Assembly: GCA_025716815.1 (NCBI GenBank)
Contig: JAIXMN010000006.1
Span: 620,001-684,000, forward strand
From: Dichotomocladium elegans
Taxonomy: Eukaryota > Mucoromycota > Mucoromycetes > Mucorales > Lichtheimiaceae
Reading direction: 5' to 3'
Length of the DNA: 64,000 nt
Shown here in pieces: positions 23,515 through 34,151 of this stretch (its first letter is position 1; each line of letters opens with the position of its first letter). Below the pieces are notes generated by a model. The model saw nothing but the letters and a program-made list of their open reading frames with translations, had not been told where the DNA came from and searched no databases. A program made the position numbers and the translations under genes.

Positions 23515-24294
23515 TCATAGAACGTAGCTTGATGTGCTAAATGTGTAATCCTCTTCCCCTTCGTGTCTCGTTTCGGGTGAACCTACAAGGGACGATCGTC
23601 CCTGTTTTTCAACAAATGGAACCAGATCCCAAAGTTGGTTCTCGTTATCAGCGTACTTGCGCTCATAGAGAAGGACTGGCGATCCAGGCTTGGACCAGTT
23701 TCCCTGTGCGATCGTTTCCATATTGAGTTGCGTTGTGCTTTGCATATATTTTAGTGACAATTACCCGAATATCCAGGACAAGATTTGGGTTCACTTGTGG
23801 ATAGATAAAGCCGTCCTCTCGGTAATACCATCGCTGATTCTGCGCATCCTCGATCATCTTTCTTCGATGCTGGATTATCTGTTTGTCGCTCTCCAAGGCT
23901 CCTGTTCCGTTCATCCTCATCAGCCATCCACGTGACGGGGGTTAATCGTATTTTCAAATACCGGCGACATCGATTACTGCGTCAGCGTGTGTGAGCTGTC
24001 ATTATTTCTCACCGCATAACTTTCTTCGCTAAAGGCAAAACCTACCTAATCCAGAGTTTTTACTGATAAGATATCCGTTATCGTATGCCCATAACTGATT
24101 CTCATTGTCGTCTATTTTCTTGGGCCACACAATGACTTTTGCGTTCTCCTGTTTCGATGATTCGCTTATTACGGAATAGCATGCGTTGTATGAAGAAACA
24201 AAAGTACCTTTCGAGAATCCCAAGCGACATCAAGGCACATTGCGTGCGGGCATCGTGATTGAATGTAGAACCACCCCGACGGAAAATTGCTCAT
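23515..24294 (-). CDS. Ricin-B-type beta-trefoil lectin-like protein, 176 aa
   Basis: Five exons: 24294-24208, 24148-24046, 23976-23962, 23901-23765, 23703-23515. The third exon is a 15-bp micro-exon. The protein shows three ricin-B units with QxW motifs (NENQLW, QNQRWYY, NENQLW), each preceded by a VLDI-type strand (CLDVAW, LVIDVAG, LVLDIR). There is no signal peptide, so it is probably cytosolic. Ricin-B folds bind sugars or serve as protein-binding modules; no catalytic domain is attached. The C-terminal 25 residues are acidic and Ser/Thr-rich. It is a clear paralogue of the gene at 26511-28335. It lies tandem to the HAK gene and divergent to COQ2. Exact micro-exon borders rest on frame and similarity to the paralogue. 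Confidence 0.8.
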
Positions 24295-25066
24295 CTTGCG
24301 ATGTTTTCTGATTTACAGAGCTATGAACTTTGTGGGGTCACTGCGAGAATGGGAACCCGAATTTCAGGGGCCAGTGACTTGCAACGCCTTGGCCTCTTTC
24401 TCATTGAATAGATACAGCACTCGCCCTTTCCCGTCTATGGCTATCTGGGGCCATGGGACCTACTTTACTTTAACCTAGATGGTCATCCTCCCCTCCCTTC
24501 CTCCTCTCTGGATAATTCCCTCATCGGATGAGAACACTAATTTTAAAAGCAGTCGTTAATGCCACCATCTTCTTCGAGTTGCGCCACGCCGCCGGCTTTT
24601 CCATGCGTTTGTGCTACAACGCTAACAAGCTTTTTCTTCTCTCCCTTGGGAGGCCGAAATAGCGCATCTTCCATTTTCTCTTCCTTAGCCGAGATTGGAT
24701 GTACACAATGTAAGGTGATCATTGCTTTTGGAAGATAGAGTCGGTTACATTGTCACCGGTTTAATGGCCGGAGCTTTGCTGATAGCGATTTCTCTTCCAC
24801 CCCCCACTATCTTTATCTGACATTGACATCCGATTATCATCCTCAATGGCTTCCACTTTTTTTTTATCAGTTTGACTGTCATTGTCAAAGCGCAGGAAAT
24901 CGGTGTTTAGCTATGTATTACTGCATTTTCTACGTCCAAGTCCCTTCATACATGCCGGTTTAATTTACCGCCTGCGTTCTGATGAGTCCGGCTTGATGAT
25001 TTATCCGGAACAAGAAGCCACAATGTTACACACTTGTTCTCTCATACAAGAGTCTGTTTTTATACA
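24295..25066. other. Divergent promoter region between the lectin and COQ2 genes
   Basis: 770 bp without a supported ORF between two divergent starts (24294 on minus, 25067 on plus). Contains T-tracts and C-rich runs. No TATA box is certain. Confidence 0.5.
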
Positions 25067-26418
25067 ATGCGACTGTCGGCTGCCATTAACCTCACGCGCG
25101 CCAGTCTCGGACTTTGTTACAAAGAGCAGTCGATCTTACGATTATCACCCTTATCTTCAACAGGCGCCCTTCAGACCCTGAAATTCCGGTCTCAACGACG
25201 GCAATGGTTGCGATCCTCCAGTCGGGCCTTGACGAAGGCCGTGAGCCTCAAGGACAGCGATGCTAAGACTGACTCCAAAAATGAACGCATTCTGTACGGT
25301 GGCTGGATCGACAAGCTTCCGGCCAAGATTGCACCCTACGCATACCTTGCACGCATTGATAAACCTATTGGCACCTGGCTACTCTTTTGGCCGTGTGGTA
25401 AGCTTCTAAAACATTTAACCGTTCCCCTCCCCCCTTGTCGGCCCTTACCTTTAACGAATCTTCACCTAGCATGGAGTACAACGCTTGCTGCATATAGCCA
25501 TCATATCCCTGCATGGGATGCAGCTGTCATGATTGCTGCCTTTGGCTTCGGTGCCGTGGCTATGCGTGGCGCAGGATGCACCATCAATGATCTATGGGAT
25601 AGGGATTTTGATAACAAGGTAATTTATTTATCTGTGCGCAGCTTGTTCAGGCTGGAGCAGAAACATCTGATAACACGTGTTGTTATTGTTCTAGGTCGAA
25701 CGTACAAAGATCCGTCCTGTGGCAGCAGGTACAGTTACGGTCCCTCAAGCCATTGCGTTCACAGGCGCACAGATGTTTTGCGCGCTTGGCACCTTTATGA
25801 TGCTTAATAATTACACGCAAGTTACCTGTTTCCTTGTGCGTCCAGCTCTGTGCTCATCCTTTTTTCTCTCTCTCTCTCTCTAGAAAAGTCCTCACTCTCT
25901 CGTCCCTGGCTTTGGTGGTCACCTATCCCTTGATGAAACGAGTGACTTACTGGCCGCAAATGGTCCTTGGATTCACTTTCAATTATGGCGCCCTCGTCGG
26001 CTGGTCTGCGATGACGGGCTCTCTTGATTTGTCTGTGTGCGCCCCGCTTTACCTTGGCGGCGTCGCCTGGACACTCACCTACGATACCATCTACGCTCAC
26101 CAGGACAAGAAGGACGACATTCATGCAGGCGTCAAGTCGACTGCTTTGCGGTTTGGTGACAAGACTACCCAGTGGCTCACTGGGTTTTCGTCTACTTTTG
26201 TTGGCTTGACTGCCCTCGCCGGCTACATGAACGGAAATGGATTGCCATTCTATTTGGTCAGTGTAGGCGGTGCTGCCGCTCATTTGGCATGGCAGCTGAG
26301 GACAGTAAATTATGATAACCCCAAAAGCTGTTGGGAAAAATTTGCTAGCAATCATCAGCTTGGTGCCATTGTCTGGGCTGGTATGCTGGCAGACGCGGCG
26401 CTGGTAGCCATGGGATAA
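25067..26418 (+). CDS. COQ2: 4-hydroxybenzoate polyprenyltransferase, mitochondrial
   Basis: Exons 25067-25397, 25470-25618, 25695-25816, 25884-26418 encode 378 aa. Residues 1-60 are Arg/Ser/Leu-rich without acids, a mitochondrial presequence. The mature enzyme begins near KIAPYAYLARIDKPIGTWLL. It carries both Mg-prenyl-diphosphate sites: NDLWDRDFD and the second loop YAHQDKKDD. Multiple hydrophobic helices fit an inner-membrane UbiA-family enzyme. It transfers the polyprenyl tail to 4-hydroxybenzoate, the membrane step of ubiquinone synthesis. The third intron uses a GC donor (AC|GCAAGT...CTAG|A); no GT nearby keeps the frame. Its 3' end faces the second lectin gene 92 bp away. Confidence 0.95.
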
Positions 26419-26510
26419 TCGACGACAGCATAAAGTTCACACAACCCCTCTTGCTTTTTGTGCGCATTAATGCGCGTAAGAAAAAATATATTTTTCTTTT
26501 TGTTTGTTTT

Positions 26511-28335
26511 TTACTGGGAGGGATAGGGAGGGTAATTGTCTGATTGAGGATAATAAGGCGCTTGATATGGTCGCTGACTAGGTGGGGGATAGAAGCCGCC
26601 AGCACCGCCAGGAGGAGGAGGAGGATACCCCGCTCCTGATTGGTAATTGCCGCCTGACTGTGGATAACCAGCAGCCTGTTGAGACGAAGAATATCCCCCT
26701 TCAGATGGATAGCCTGTTCCGTAAGGCCCAGTCCCTGGTTGGGGTGTGTAGTCCGGTTGCGAGAAAACGTTGTAGTCACCATACTGGTATTGTGTTTCAT
26801 TATATCGACTAGGTGGCGCGCTATAGGGTTGTTGAGGTGGTGGATAGTCATATTGACTAGGTGGGGAGCCATATGGATGTTGCTGGGAAGGCAAGCTATA
26901 CGGTTGCGGCTGTGAGGGCAAGCCGTATGGTTGCTGGGAAGGCGTCCCATAGGGTTGGGATGGTTGTGGGTAACCAGGATAACCACTACTTTGTTGCGGT
27001 TGCTGTGAATAATACCCGCTAGAACCAGGTGGGTAAGAAGTGGGCTGCGTCTGTGACCCGTTCTCGGTACTCTGCTCTTGCGGCTGCTGAGGGGGATAAG
27101 CCGGTTGGGCATCTTCAGGGTTTGTTTTAGAGGGTGGCATATTGAAGGAAGGTGTCGCCTCGTTTCCATTCACGCCAACAACTTTGATATTTTCAGGCAG
27201 CGAGTCTAAACCAGGTGGGATACCAACCTCTGCGCCATAGCCGAGCCGTGGTTGACCGAAACCAGGTTTTTTGTGCAGTGGGCCTGCGTCTGCAGCAATG
27301 CCGAGCGAAGACTCGAATTGTTCATACGGCTCTAAGAACCACAGCTGATTCAGGTTGTCGGTTTCTTTGCGATTGTAGAGCAAGACTTGTGCACCTCCGT
27401 CTTCGCTGTCACCCTGAGTAATTCATGATATCAATCCCCCAAGTTTTCTTTCCGAGCGAAATCCCCTCCCCCCCACATCATTGGTGTACCTTGATATCGA
27501 GCACCATGGATGGGTAACCGACCGAGTGAATGAAACCATTTTCAAATCCCCACTATAAAGTACAAGATAATTGGATTATCATCACCTTTCCTCTTTCCCA
27601 TCTGAGCTTACCTGCTGGTATTCGTGTGAATCTTTGATCTTATATTGAATGCAGACCTTATCTCGTTTAAATGCACCTGCGCAAACCAATGATTAGCCCA
27701 TTTCCAGCAGCTGTTTAGGAATCCCTGATGTATGATATATACTCGTCCTGACGTCCAAGGCTAATATTGTAGATAGAAGGAAAGGAAAAATCAGCGTATG
27801 TATTCTGCCGTTTACCCGCTCAATTACATAGAACGAAATGTGTACCGTGACCCGACTTTTTGTTTATGAGCCGTCCATTATCGTATGTCCAAAGCCTAGA
27901 ATTCCGATAAGACTAGTTAGAACGTTGTATCCTCTGGAGTAGGTTGAGAAAAGAAACAAGTTCGGATTCTATCTCGTGTATCACGCCGTCTGAAAGGGAT
28001 TTAACCCTCTTGGCAGGCGGAGAGCACTTTTTCCCTCAACGTACTGATTATCAGAGTCTTGGAATTTCTGTGGCCATACAATAATGTTGACGTCGGACTA
28101 GAGACGTATGGGAAATACAGGGAGATAAAAGTCATGATGAGATCGCCATTCGAAGGGCTTTCTGCAATGGTGGCTGAGTGCCAGTGCTACGCCCACACGC
28201 GCACGCGCAGACACACACATAATATGATCATCACTTTTTCTCTTTGGGTCATCGAACCTTTGTCTCACCGTTGAACACATCAAGCGCGTAGCCGTGCTTA
28301 CGGGAGATGATATAAAAGTACCCAGGTGGGAACAT
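26511..28335 (-). CDS. Ricin-B-type lectin-like protein with a Pro/Gln/Tyr/Gly-rich prion-like tail, 409 aa
   Basis: Seven exons: 28335-28258, 28097-28045, 27895-27846, 27760-27743, 27676-27612, 27552-27490, 27413-26511. The fourth is an 18-bp micro-exon. The first ~175 residues form a beta-trefoil with QxW motifs (DNQLW, EYQQW, LNQLW) and strands YALDVF, GHALDVR and MVLDIK, parallel to the paralogue at 23515-24294. The remaining ~230 residues are low complexity: tandem QPYG-PSQ-like units, then GYP/SSGY repeats, ending YPPYPSQ. Such Tyr/Gln/Pro/Gly-rich tails are typical of proteins that condense or self-associate. There is no signal peptide. The acquired tail is the main difference from the paralogue. 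Function unknown; cytosolic carbohydrate or protein binding is likely. Confidence 0.8.
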
Positions 28336-29817
28336 GGAATGGAAGTGTTAAATGACGAAAAAAGAAGGAAAAACGGCGAGAAAGGAGCGTAGAGATTGAT
28401 GTACCACCTTCTGGACAAAGCCCCCCGGCAGGTTCATGCGGCTCTTTGGTGAACTTGCCACTAGATTTTCATTTTTTTGTTCTCCGTTTCAGATACACGC
28501 ACACTTCTTCCTCCTGACTTCTGGTCAGCAAATTCCATGATATATCTGTATGCATTTATGCATGCCATTGGGTTATGCTTCTGATACTGGTTCGTAGGAG
28601 ACCAATGAACCTTATTTAAATGGCCACCAGTGATGGTGTCGCACAAGTGTGAAGGGAAAATAAAGTAAAAATGGCAGTCGCATTTTACCCAGAAACGTTT
28701 TGCACGTGATAGCAAATTGAATATTGCAAGATCCTGGTCTGAATGGCAGAATCCTCCCAAATATGGGGTATTTCTTTCCCGGCATATTATTTAGCCGCAG
28801 GATATACAGTACTCGTTGAGATACGGATATCGTCTATCAGCATGCGAGATAGACAATGTATTATTGACGCAATTTAGGTGATCAAAAATTTACGATGTCA
28901 ACTGTAGAGAGTTTGGAATTTTAGAAGGGAAAGCGCGGGGAGGGTGACTTGCAGCATCAATAAAAATCCATTAATCCTCTACCAGCACTCTCTCTTGAGC
29001 AAGTTACACTGCCTCCATCTATATTCAAAGTCTTTGACCTTCCCGCATCCTTTACCAATGTATCTCATTCTCAAATAAGCTATGATGCTTTGCCACATCC
29101 GAAATACACAAAAGAATGTAGTCACTGCTTGCTAATTTGAACGACACGCTCAAAAGAGATAATAGCAGATTGCTGGCGAAATCTTGGTGCTCTTAGCCAA
29201 ACTGTATAATCTTTCTCTCTCGTCTCCAAATCTCTGGCTCCTCGAAATCTTATGTCCAAGGAGTTAAATTCAGTTTTAGTTAATTTGATATTATACCAGA
29301 ATTATTTCTACTGAGATGTCCTCAGCTTCGATGGAACACCCGCCATAGTCATGCTCTAGTCCTCGTTAAACTTCATCGTGTTCAACTGTAAAATTGTGCA
29401 CGTCCCTACAGAGTGTGAATGGACGAAATTGCCTGGTTGGTAGCCCCCCCAAGCCTTGCATGGCTCTGCAGATGCCCGCATTGAAACCTATTATGAATGG
29501 ACTCGTTTATACTAATACACATTATGCAGAAGTACACATTGCATCAAGGGTAGAGAGATGGGTTTTATTTTTCGTCACAGACCTTAGGCAAGCCTGCGTT
29601 TCTGCAAACTGTCATTGTATCATCCGCTCGACTACTGTTAATGCCTTCAGAGGGTTGACGATTTCCTTTTGAAACTCGAATGCTGCTTCCCAGTTGACAT
29701 CTGGATATGTCTGAATGTTCATATATAGACGTGCACAACATGAGACTCAGCGAGTGAATCCTTGTACTCTTTATTCATATGCCTTAGATTCATTCACTTT
29801 ACCATCCTGTAGAGGAT

Positions 29818-30156
29818 CTAAGAAATTGTTAGCCAAGACATTCCTTCATTTGAGATACTGAACCTTACTGCTGTGTAAACCGATGCTATCAAAATTCTCG
29901 TAATCTCGGTCGCTTTGTACAGCAAGTGTGGCTTTCCACCTCGACTATTTAACATAAGCTTATGAAGAAATAGTCCAAGGCAAGCATTCATCATCATCGC
30001 TGTCGGACTTGAAGCCCTGACATGCAACCTAAGGATAAGAACTATTATTGAATTGATATATTTTCCCCGTGGTACCGATTTCGTGTGAAGTACATGCGCA
30101 ATGAGCAAACTAGTATCCACGAACCCATCCTTGCCATTTGCTTTATAAAGCTTCAT
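29818..30156 (-). pseudogene. Decayed transposase fragment (pogo-like DNA-binding/linker region)
   Basis: Open frame containing KLYKANGKDGFVD, which resembles the Tigger/pogo segment between the second HTH and the catalytic core (family form: a basic stretch, then HGESGSVD). The frame upstream is broken by many stops and no DDE/DDD catalytic core is readable. Assignment is by resemblance only. Confidence 0.35.
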
Positions 30157-30521
30157 GTGGAAGTTGGATAACGAGCAACGTCATGCAACCATTTATGAGA
30201 GTACCGTGTAACAATGCACGTTTATAAAGGTTTGCGGTTTGGAAGCAATATCATTTCAACTTCTTCACCTTGTGAAGTTAGAAACCTGCAATGTTACTTT
30301 CGAGCTCTATGTGAATAACACCAGTAAGCACCATAAAAAAATAGATACATAAAAAATAGATACATTATAAATCCATATGCATTGATGATGTTAGAACATT
30401 CATAGATTTTATTAAAAAGGTTACTAGGTCCATAAGGCTAAACAGTACGTCAAGGCATTCTCTTTCGATTTGGCTTCTCCATCCAAGATTTCCTTGCTCA
30501 GCATGCAGAGGGTTGTAACAG

Positions 30522-30749
30522 TTACTGTTTATTCGGGAAATTCGCAATACCGAACGGATTCTGCAGGGAGGTCAAACGTAGGTCAGGATGGATAATTGCT
30601 GCAAAAGCCGGATCAGACCAGACCCAGCTGTCTTCCATCTGAAGGATGTCGCCGATCGTGGTGATACCAATACCTTTTTCGAGCTTAAATTGGTCCTTAG
30701 CCCAGTTAGCGAGAATCCTGAGCTTTGTCTCTAGCTGGATAGTGTTCTT
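30522..30749 (-). pseudogene. Decayed CENP-B/pogo-type HTH fragment
   Basis: A minus-strand frame opens after a stop at 30750-30752 and closes at 30522. It includes LETKLRILANWAKDQFKLEK followed by TTIGDILQ. This matches the N-terminal helix-turn-helix of Tigger/pogo transposases and CENP-B-like proteins (LA.WAK..F.L....TI..IL). No starting Met is in frame and the protein is not continued, so it is a relic. Confidence 0.5.
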
Positions 30750-31025
30750 TCATAAACGCAGATCTGCTTCTGAGTATTGATTGAATTTTGGCATGAAGAA
30801 ATTGAAGACAACTTCTATCACCGCTTGCTAGACATGTCTACTGATCATTGAACTGTTCTACCGAAAGTTCGTTATATCGATTGATATCTGCTTTCACGGA
30901 TTCGTTCGGTATACCGAGCGTTGACTGTATATTTTTAAATTAAAGTATAGACCAGCCATATTATATATAGTGTAAGTAGCCATTGTTAATGTTTAAAAAT
31001 GCTAGTAAAACACTACCAAGAACAT

Positions 31026-32676
31026 TTATTCGCGTTCCCAGACGCAAGCCATGCCTAAACCTACAGGGCACATCATGTCAGCAAAACTCATCAAGAAATA
31101 TGATATTCTGTTTTGTATATTGTCTTTCTGCTTACCACTACCCATACACATGCTGGTAATGCCAATACGTTTGTTGGTGCGTTTCAGCTCTGGGAATAAA
31201 GTACAAATCTGGCGTGCACCAGTGCAGCTAAAATAAAGAAGGTGTTGGTAATTTCTGGAATCGTTCCTGCTAACTCTTCTTTACCCGAGAGGATGTCCAA
31301 TAGCAATAGCACCGCCCTTGGGATTGACTTTCTCCATAGGAATACCCAAGGCGCGAACTGTGTAGAGAGCCTGTGATGCGAATGCTTCGTTGATCTCATA
31401 AATATCGACATCATCCAAACTGATGCCAGCGCGCTCCACAGCCACAGGGATTGCATAGGCAGGCCCAACACCCATAATTCGAGGAGGCACCTGAACATAA
31501 AGCACATTGTGAGCGCGCATATCGACATGATGGCGAGCATATTTTCTTTTACTTACACCAACAACTGCCGAGGTGACATACTTGCCTAGAATCGGCATAC
31601 CAAGGGATATAGCCACTTTTCGTTTCATAAGGAGGACGGCAGCAGCACCATCGGAGATCTGCGACGCATTACCGGCTGTTGTAGTGCCATCCTTCTTGAA
31701 CACTGCCTTGAGCTTGCTAAGACTCTCAACTGATGAATTTGCACGAATCCCGTCGTCCTGGTCAACCAACACCTCTTTGGGGTTCTCGCCGTTCTTGTCA
31801 TACACGATGGCTGTGACAGGAATGATCTCCTCCTTGAAATAGCCTGCAGCCTGGGCAGCAGCAGCTTTCTGGTGCGAAAGAACAGAAAATTCATCCTGCT
31901 CGAGGCGTGTGAGTCCGTAATCGGCAGCAACATTCTCAGAAGTGATGCTTGATATGCAAGTCAGATAAATCCATGTACGCGTTAATTTAATCTCCCTTTA
32001 ATAAAGTGTTTACCCCATAGGCACTAAGCAGTCGGCGGCAGCAGGTGTGCAATCTGCAATTTTTTTTGAGGTCACGCGATTACGGTTAAAGTAGTCGTTG
32101 CTCATCGACTCGACTCCAGCACCAATGCCAATGTCAATGAGTCCAGCCTGGATCGATGTGGCGATCGACACGCAAGCTTGAAGACCAGAACTACATTGGC
32201 GGTTTGTAGTAAAGATACTTGTAGTTTCTGGGAATCCAGCAGCCAAAGCAGCCATACGTGAGGGCGTGGCCAAGCCACCACGGCCGTCGACATTACCAAC
32301 GCAAATGTCCTGGACTAAGTTGGGGTCGATCCCCGTCTTGGTGATAATGGCCTTGAACACAAAAGAGAGCAGTTCTATTCACGCTACTGTTATAAGCCGC
32401 ATAATACTATTATAAGACTTGTTGAGCTATGTTCCTGAGGCCCTCCTTACCGTCGGCTTTTGTGTCTTTTAAACCGCCTTTGCGACCCTTAGTTAAAGCA
32501 GTACGAACGGCAGCAACAACAACGACATCCTCGGGATCCTTTAGTCCAAGCTTGGTAGGTTGCGCTTCGGCAGCAGCAGAAAGACGAATTGGATAGGGAA
32601 GCGAGGGTCTCATAGTTTTTCTGATAAAGGAAGATATCTCCCGAGCGTGAGAGTAGCCATCATTTAAAGAGGGCAA
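31026..32676 (-). CDS. POT1: 3-ketoacyl-CoA thiolase (acetyl-CoA C-acyltransferase)
   Basis: Six exons: 32676-32451, 32374-32014, 31947-31557, 31490-31285, 31227-31136, 31060-31026. This gives 436 aa from the first ATG or 415 aa from the internal ATG at 32613. The acylation Cys (NRQCSSGLQA), the GHPLG His and the second Cys (SMCMGSG) are all present, with NEAFASQAL between. The enzyme performs the last step of beta-oxidation. The family normally enters peroxisomes by an N-terminal PTS2. Here neither start gives a clean (R/K)(L/V/I)x5(H/Q)(L/A) motif, and the C-terminus WERE is not PTS1. The N-terminus is Arg/Ser-rich, so mitochondrial targeting is possible. The start lies 89 bp from the divergent gene at 32766, so a shared promoter is likely. 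Confidence 0.92.
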
Positions 32677-32765
32677 GCAGCGAAAAAAACGTTAATAATG
32701 CGAATTCCCGTGCGAAGCTCCGCCGCGCATCCTGCTCCCAAGACAAGCGCGAGTGCTCATCCTTC

Positions 32766-34151
32766 ATGATTATTAACCACGATCTCGTGTGGTTGCAAGG
32801 ACCTCCGGTCATTGCCGCTGTGCACTACCACAAGCATTTGAGATCTACACATGTGCTTTATTGTCCTGATGATTCGCCCTTTCAAGCCGAAAAGACTGTG
32901 CGCGAGTTGGCGCGTGCCATTGTTACAGTGCTTGATTCTGTATGTTCTTTTCGCAAGCGCGGACACAGATCGTCGCGCGTACTTTACTTCCTTCTCTCTT
33001 TCTTTTTCTTTTTTCCGTCGTATCATTGATGCCTCATGTTTATTAGAACAAAAAAAGATTGGCGATTCATTTTATGTACCCATGTGCGGAGAACAAGTTG
33101 TCTGAGATCGTTCGTGCCATCCACAGAACTCGCCCTCAGCTGAAAATCGACTGCTTTGTCCTACAGACCAGTGCACTTCAGAACCTGCTCTTACTTGGCT
33201 GGTCCATGGGCGCGATGGCTGCAAATTCACACGACGCAGACCTCTGGTTACGTCGCTGCAGTGTCCCATTCAGTTCCACAGCATTTGTCACGCCAGCTGG
33301 CTGCAGCAGTGTCCACCGAATAGAGGAGTATAAACAACCCTTCTGCATATCCGAGCATGGTTTCACCAAAAGGGTGAGCCTTTTGCGACGCTCATAATCC
33401 TAAAAGTCATTGCGTTATAATGTATCCATCGATCTAGGCTCTTTTCATCAACGTCACTCCCTCTCTCTATACAGTGCTATCGTCATCCAAACCAGGGATC
33501 GTCTTGAACGAGGATACGACAGCGGTGATCAAGGGTTGGGCTGATGCCACAAGACAAATGGGTATTGCTGGGTATGCGCTTCGAGACACAATTACATAAT
33601 GGGTTTTCTTAAATTTATCCATCATTTCTGGAATACATAGCACTCTGATTATACTGGTGAATGAGAAGGCAATATATGGCCAGGCCCTGAAGAACCATGA
33701 GAGAGCAATGTAAGTCGGAAATACGAATTGTTTTTAGCCTAAGAGGACGTTGTCCCTCGCTTAATCAGAGCTTGCTAGACAAGAACGGTTGTTAGAAGAG
33801 GCACGGGCGTCAACGCTGGCGGCACTTGCTCAGTTGCAAGCTGGATGTCCTGTCTATTTGTATGCGCGAGATTTTTTTAGTAGAGTGCCCGAAAGTATTT
33901 ATGATCAAATTGCAAGGTAATGAACTACCTCATCAGCTGCTCCAACGAAACTTTATTATCAAGGCTAAAACTATGCGCATTGTAGCATGCAGCATCGACA
34001 CCATTTACGATTATCATACTGCACATGCTTTCATTATTCTAGAAAGGATGCAGCCTCAGACCAGAGTTCACCCTATTTTTCCTCTTTGCAACATATTTAC
34101 CTAAATGAGACAACAAATCAAAACAGAGCAGCATGGAAGATGCACTTGTAA
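32766..34151 (+). CDS. Unrecognised protein, 316 aa
   Basis: Six exons: 32766-32939, 33047-33373, 33438-33571, 33641-33709, 33779-33916, 34043-34151. All join in phase and the product is compositionally normal, so the gene is probably real. The N-terminal part (GPPVIAAVHYHKHLRSTHVL) has alternating hydrophobic strands. A Cys/Ser/His-rich middle follows, and the C-terminal third has a helix (ERLLEEARASTLAALAQLQ) and FFSRVPESIYDQIAR. There is no signal peptide or membrane segment. I cannot name a family. The last exon runs past the first codons of the SWIM gene in another frame. The final acceptor (ATTCTAG at 34042) is the least certain join. Confidence 0.55.

Larger units (their letters stand above)
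28806..30929 (-). mobile_element. Degenerate pogo/Tigger-type DNA transposon (candidate limits)
   Basis: The right end, read on the minus strand from 30929, starts ACAGTCAACGCTCGGTATAC and is flanked by TA. The left candidate at 28806 starts ACAGTACTCGTTGAGATACG, also preceded by TA. The 2.1-kb span, CAGT-type ends and TA flanks fit the pogo family, which inserts at TA. The internal minus strand carries decayed transposase segments. The terminal similarity is weak beyond the first bases, so the left limit is a guess. Confidence 0.4.
28336..31025. other. Gene-free region with transposon remnants
   Basis: 2.7 kb of AT-rich sequence without an intact gene. Open frames are short and interrupted. 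The right half carries decayed pogo-like transposase fragments described separately. Confidence 0.6.
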
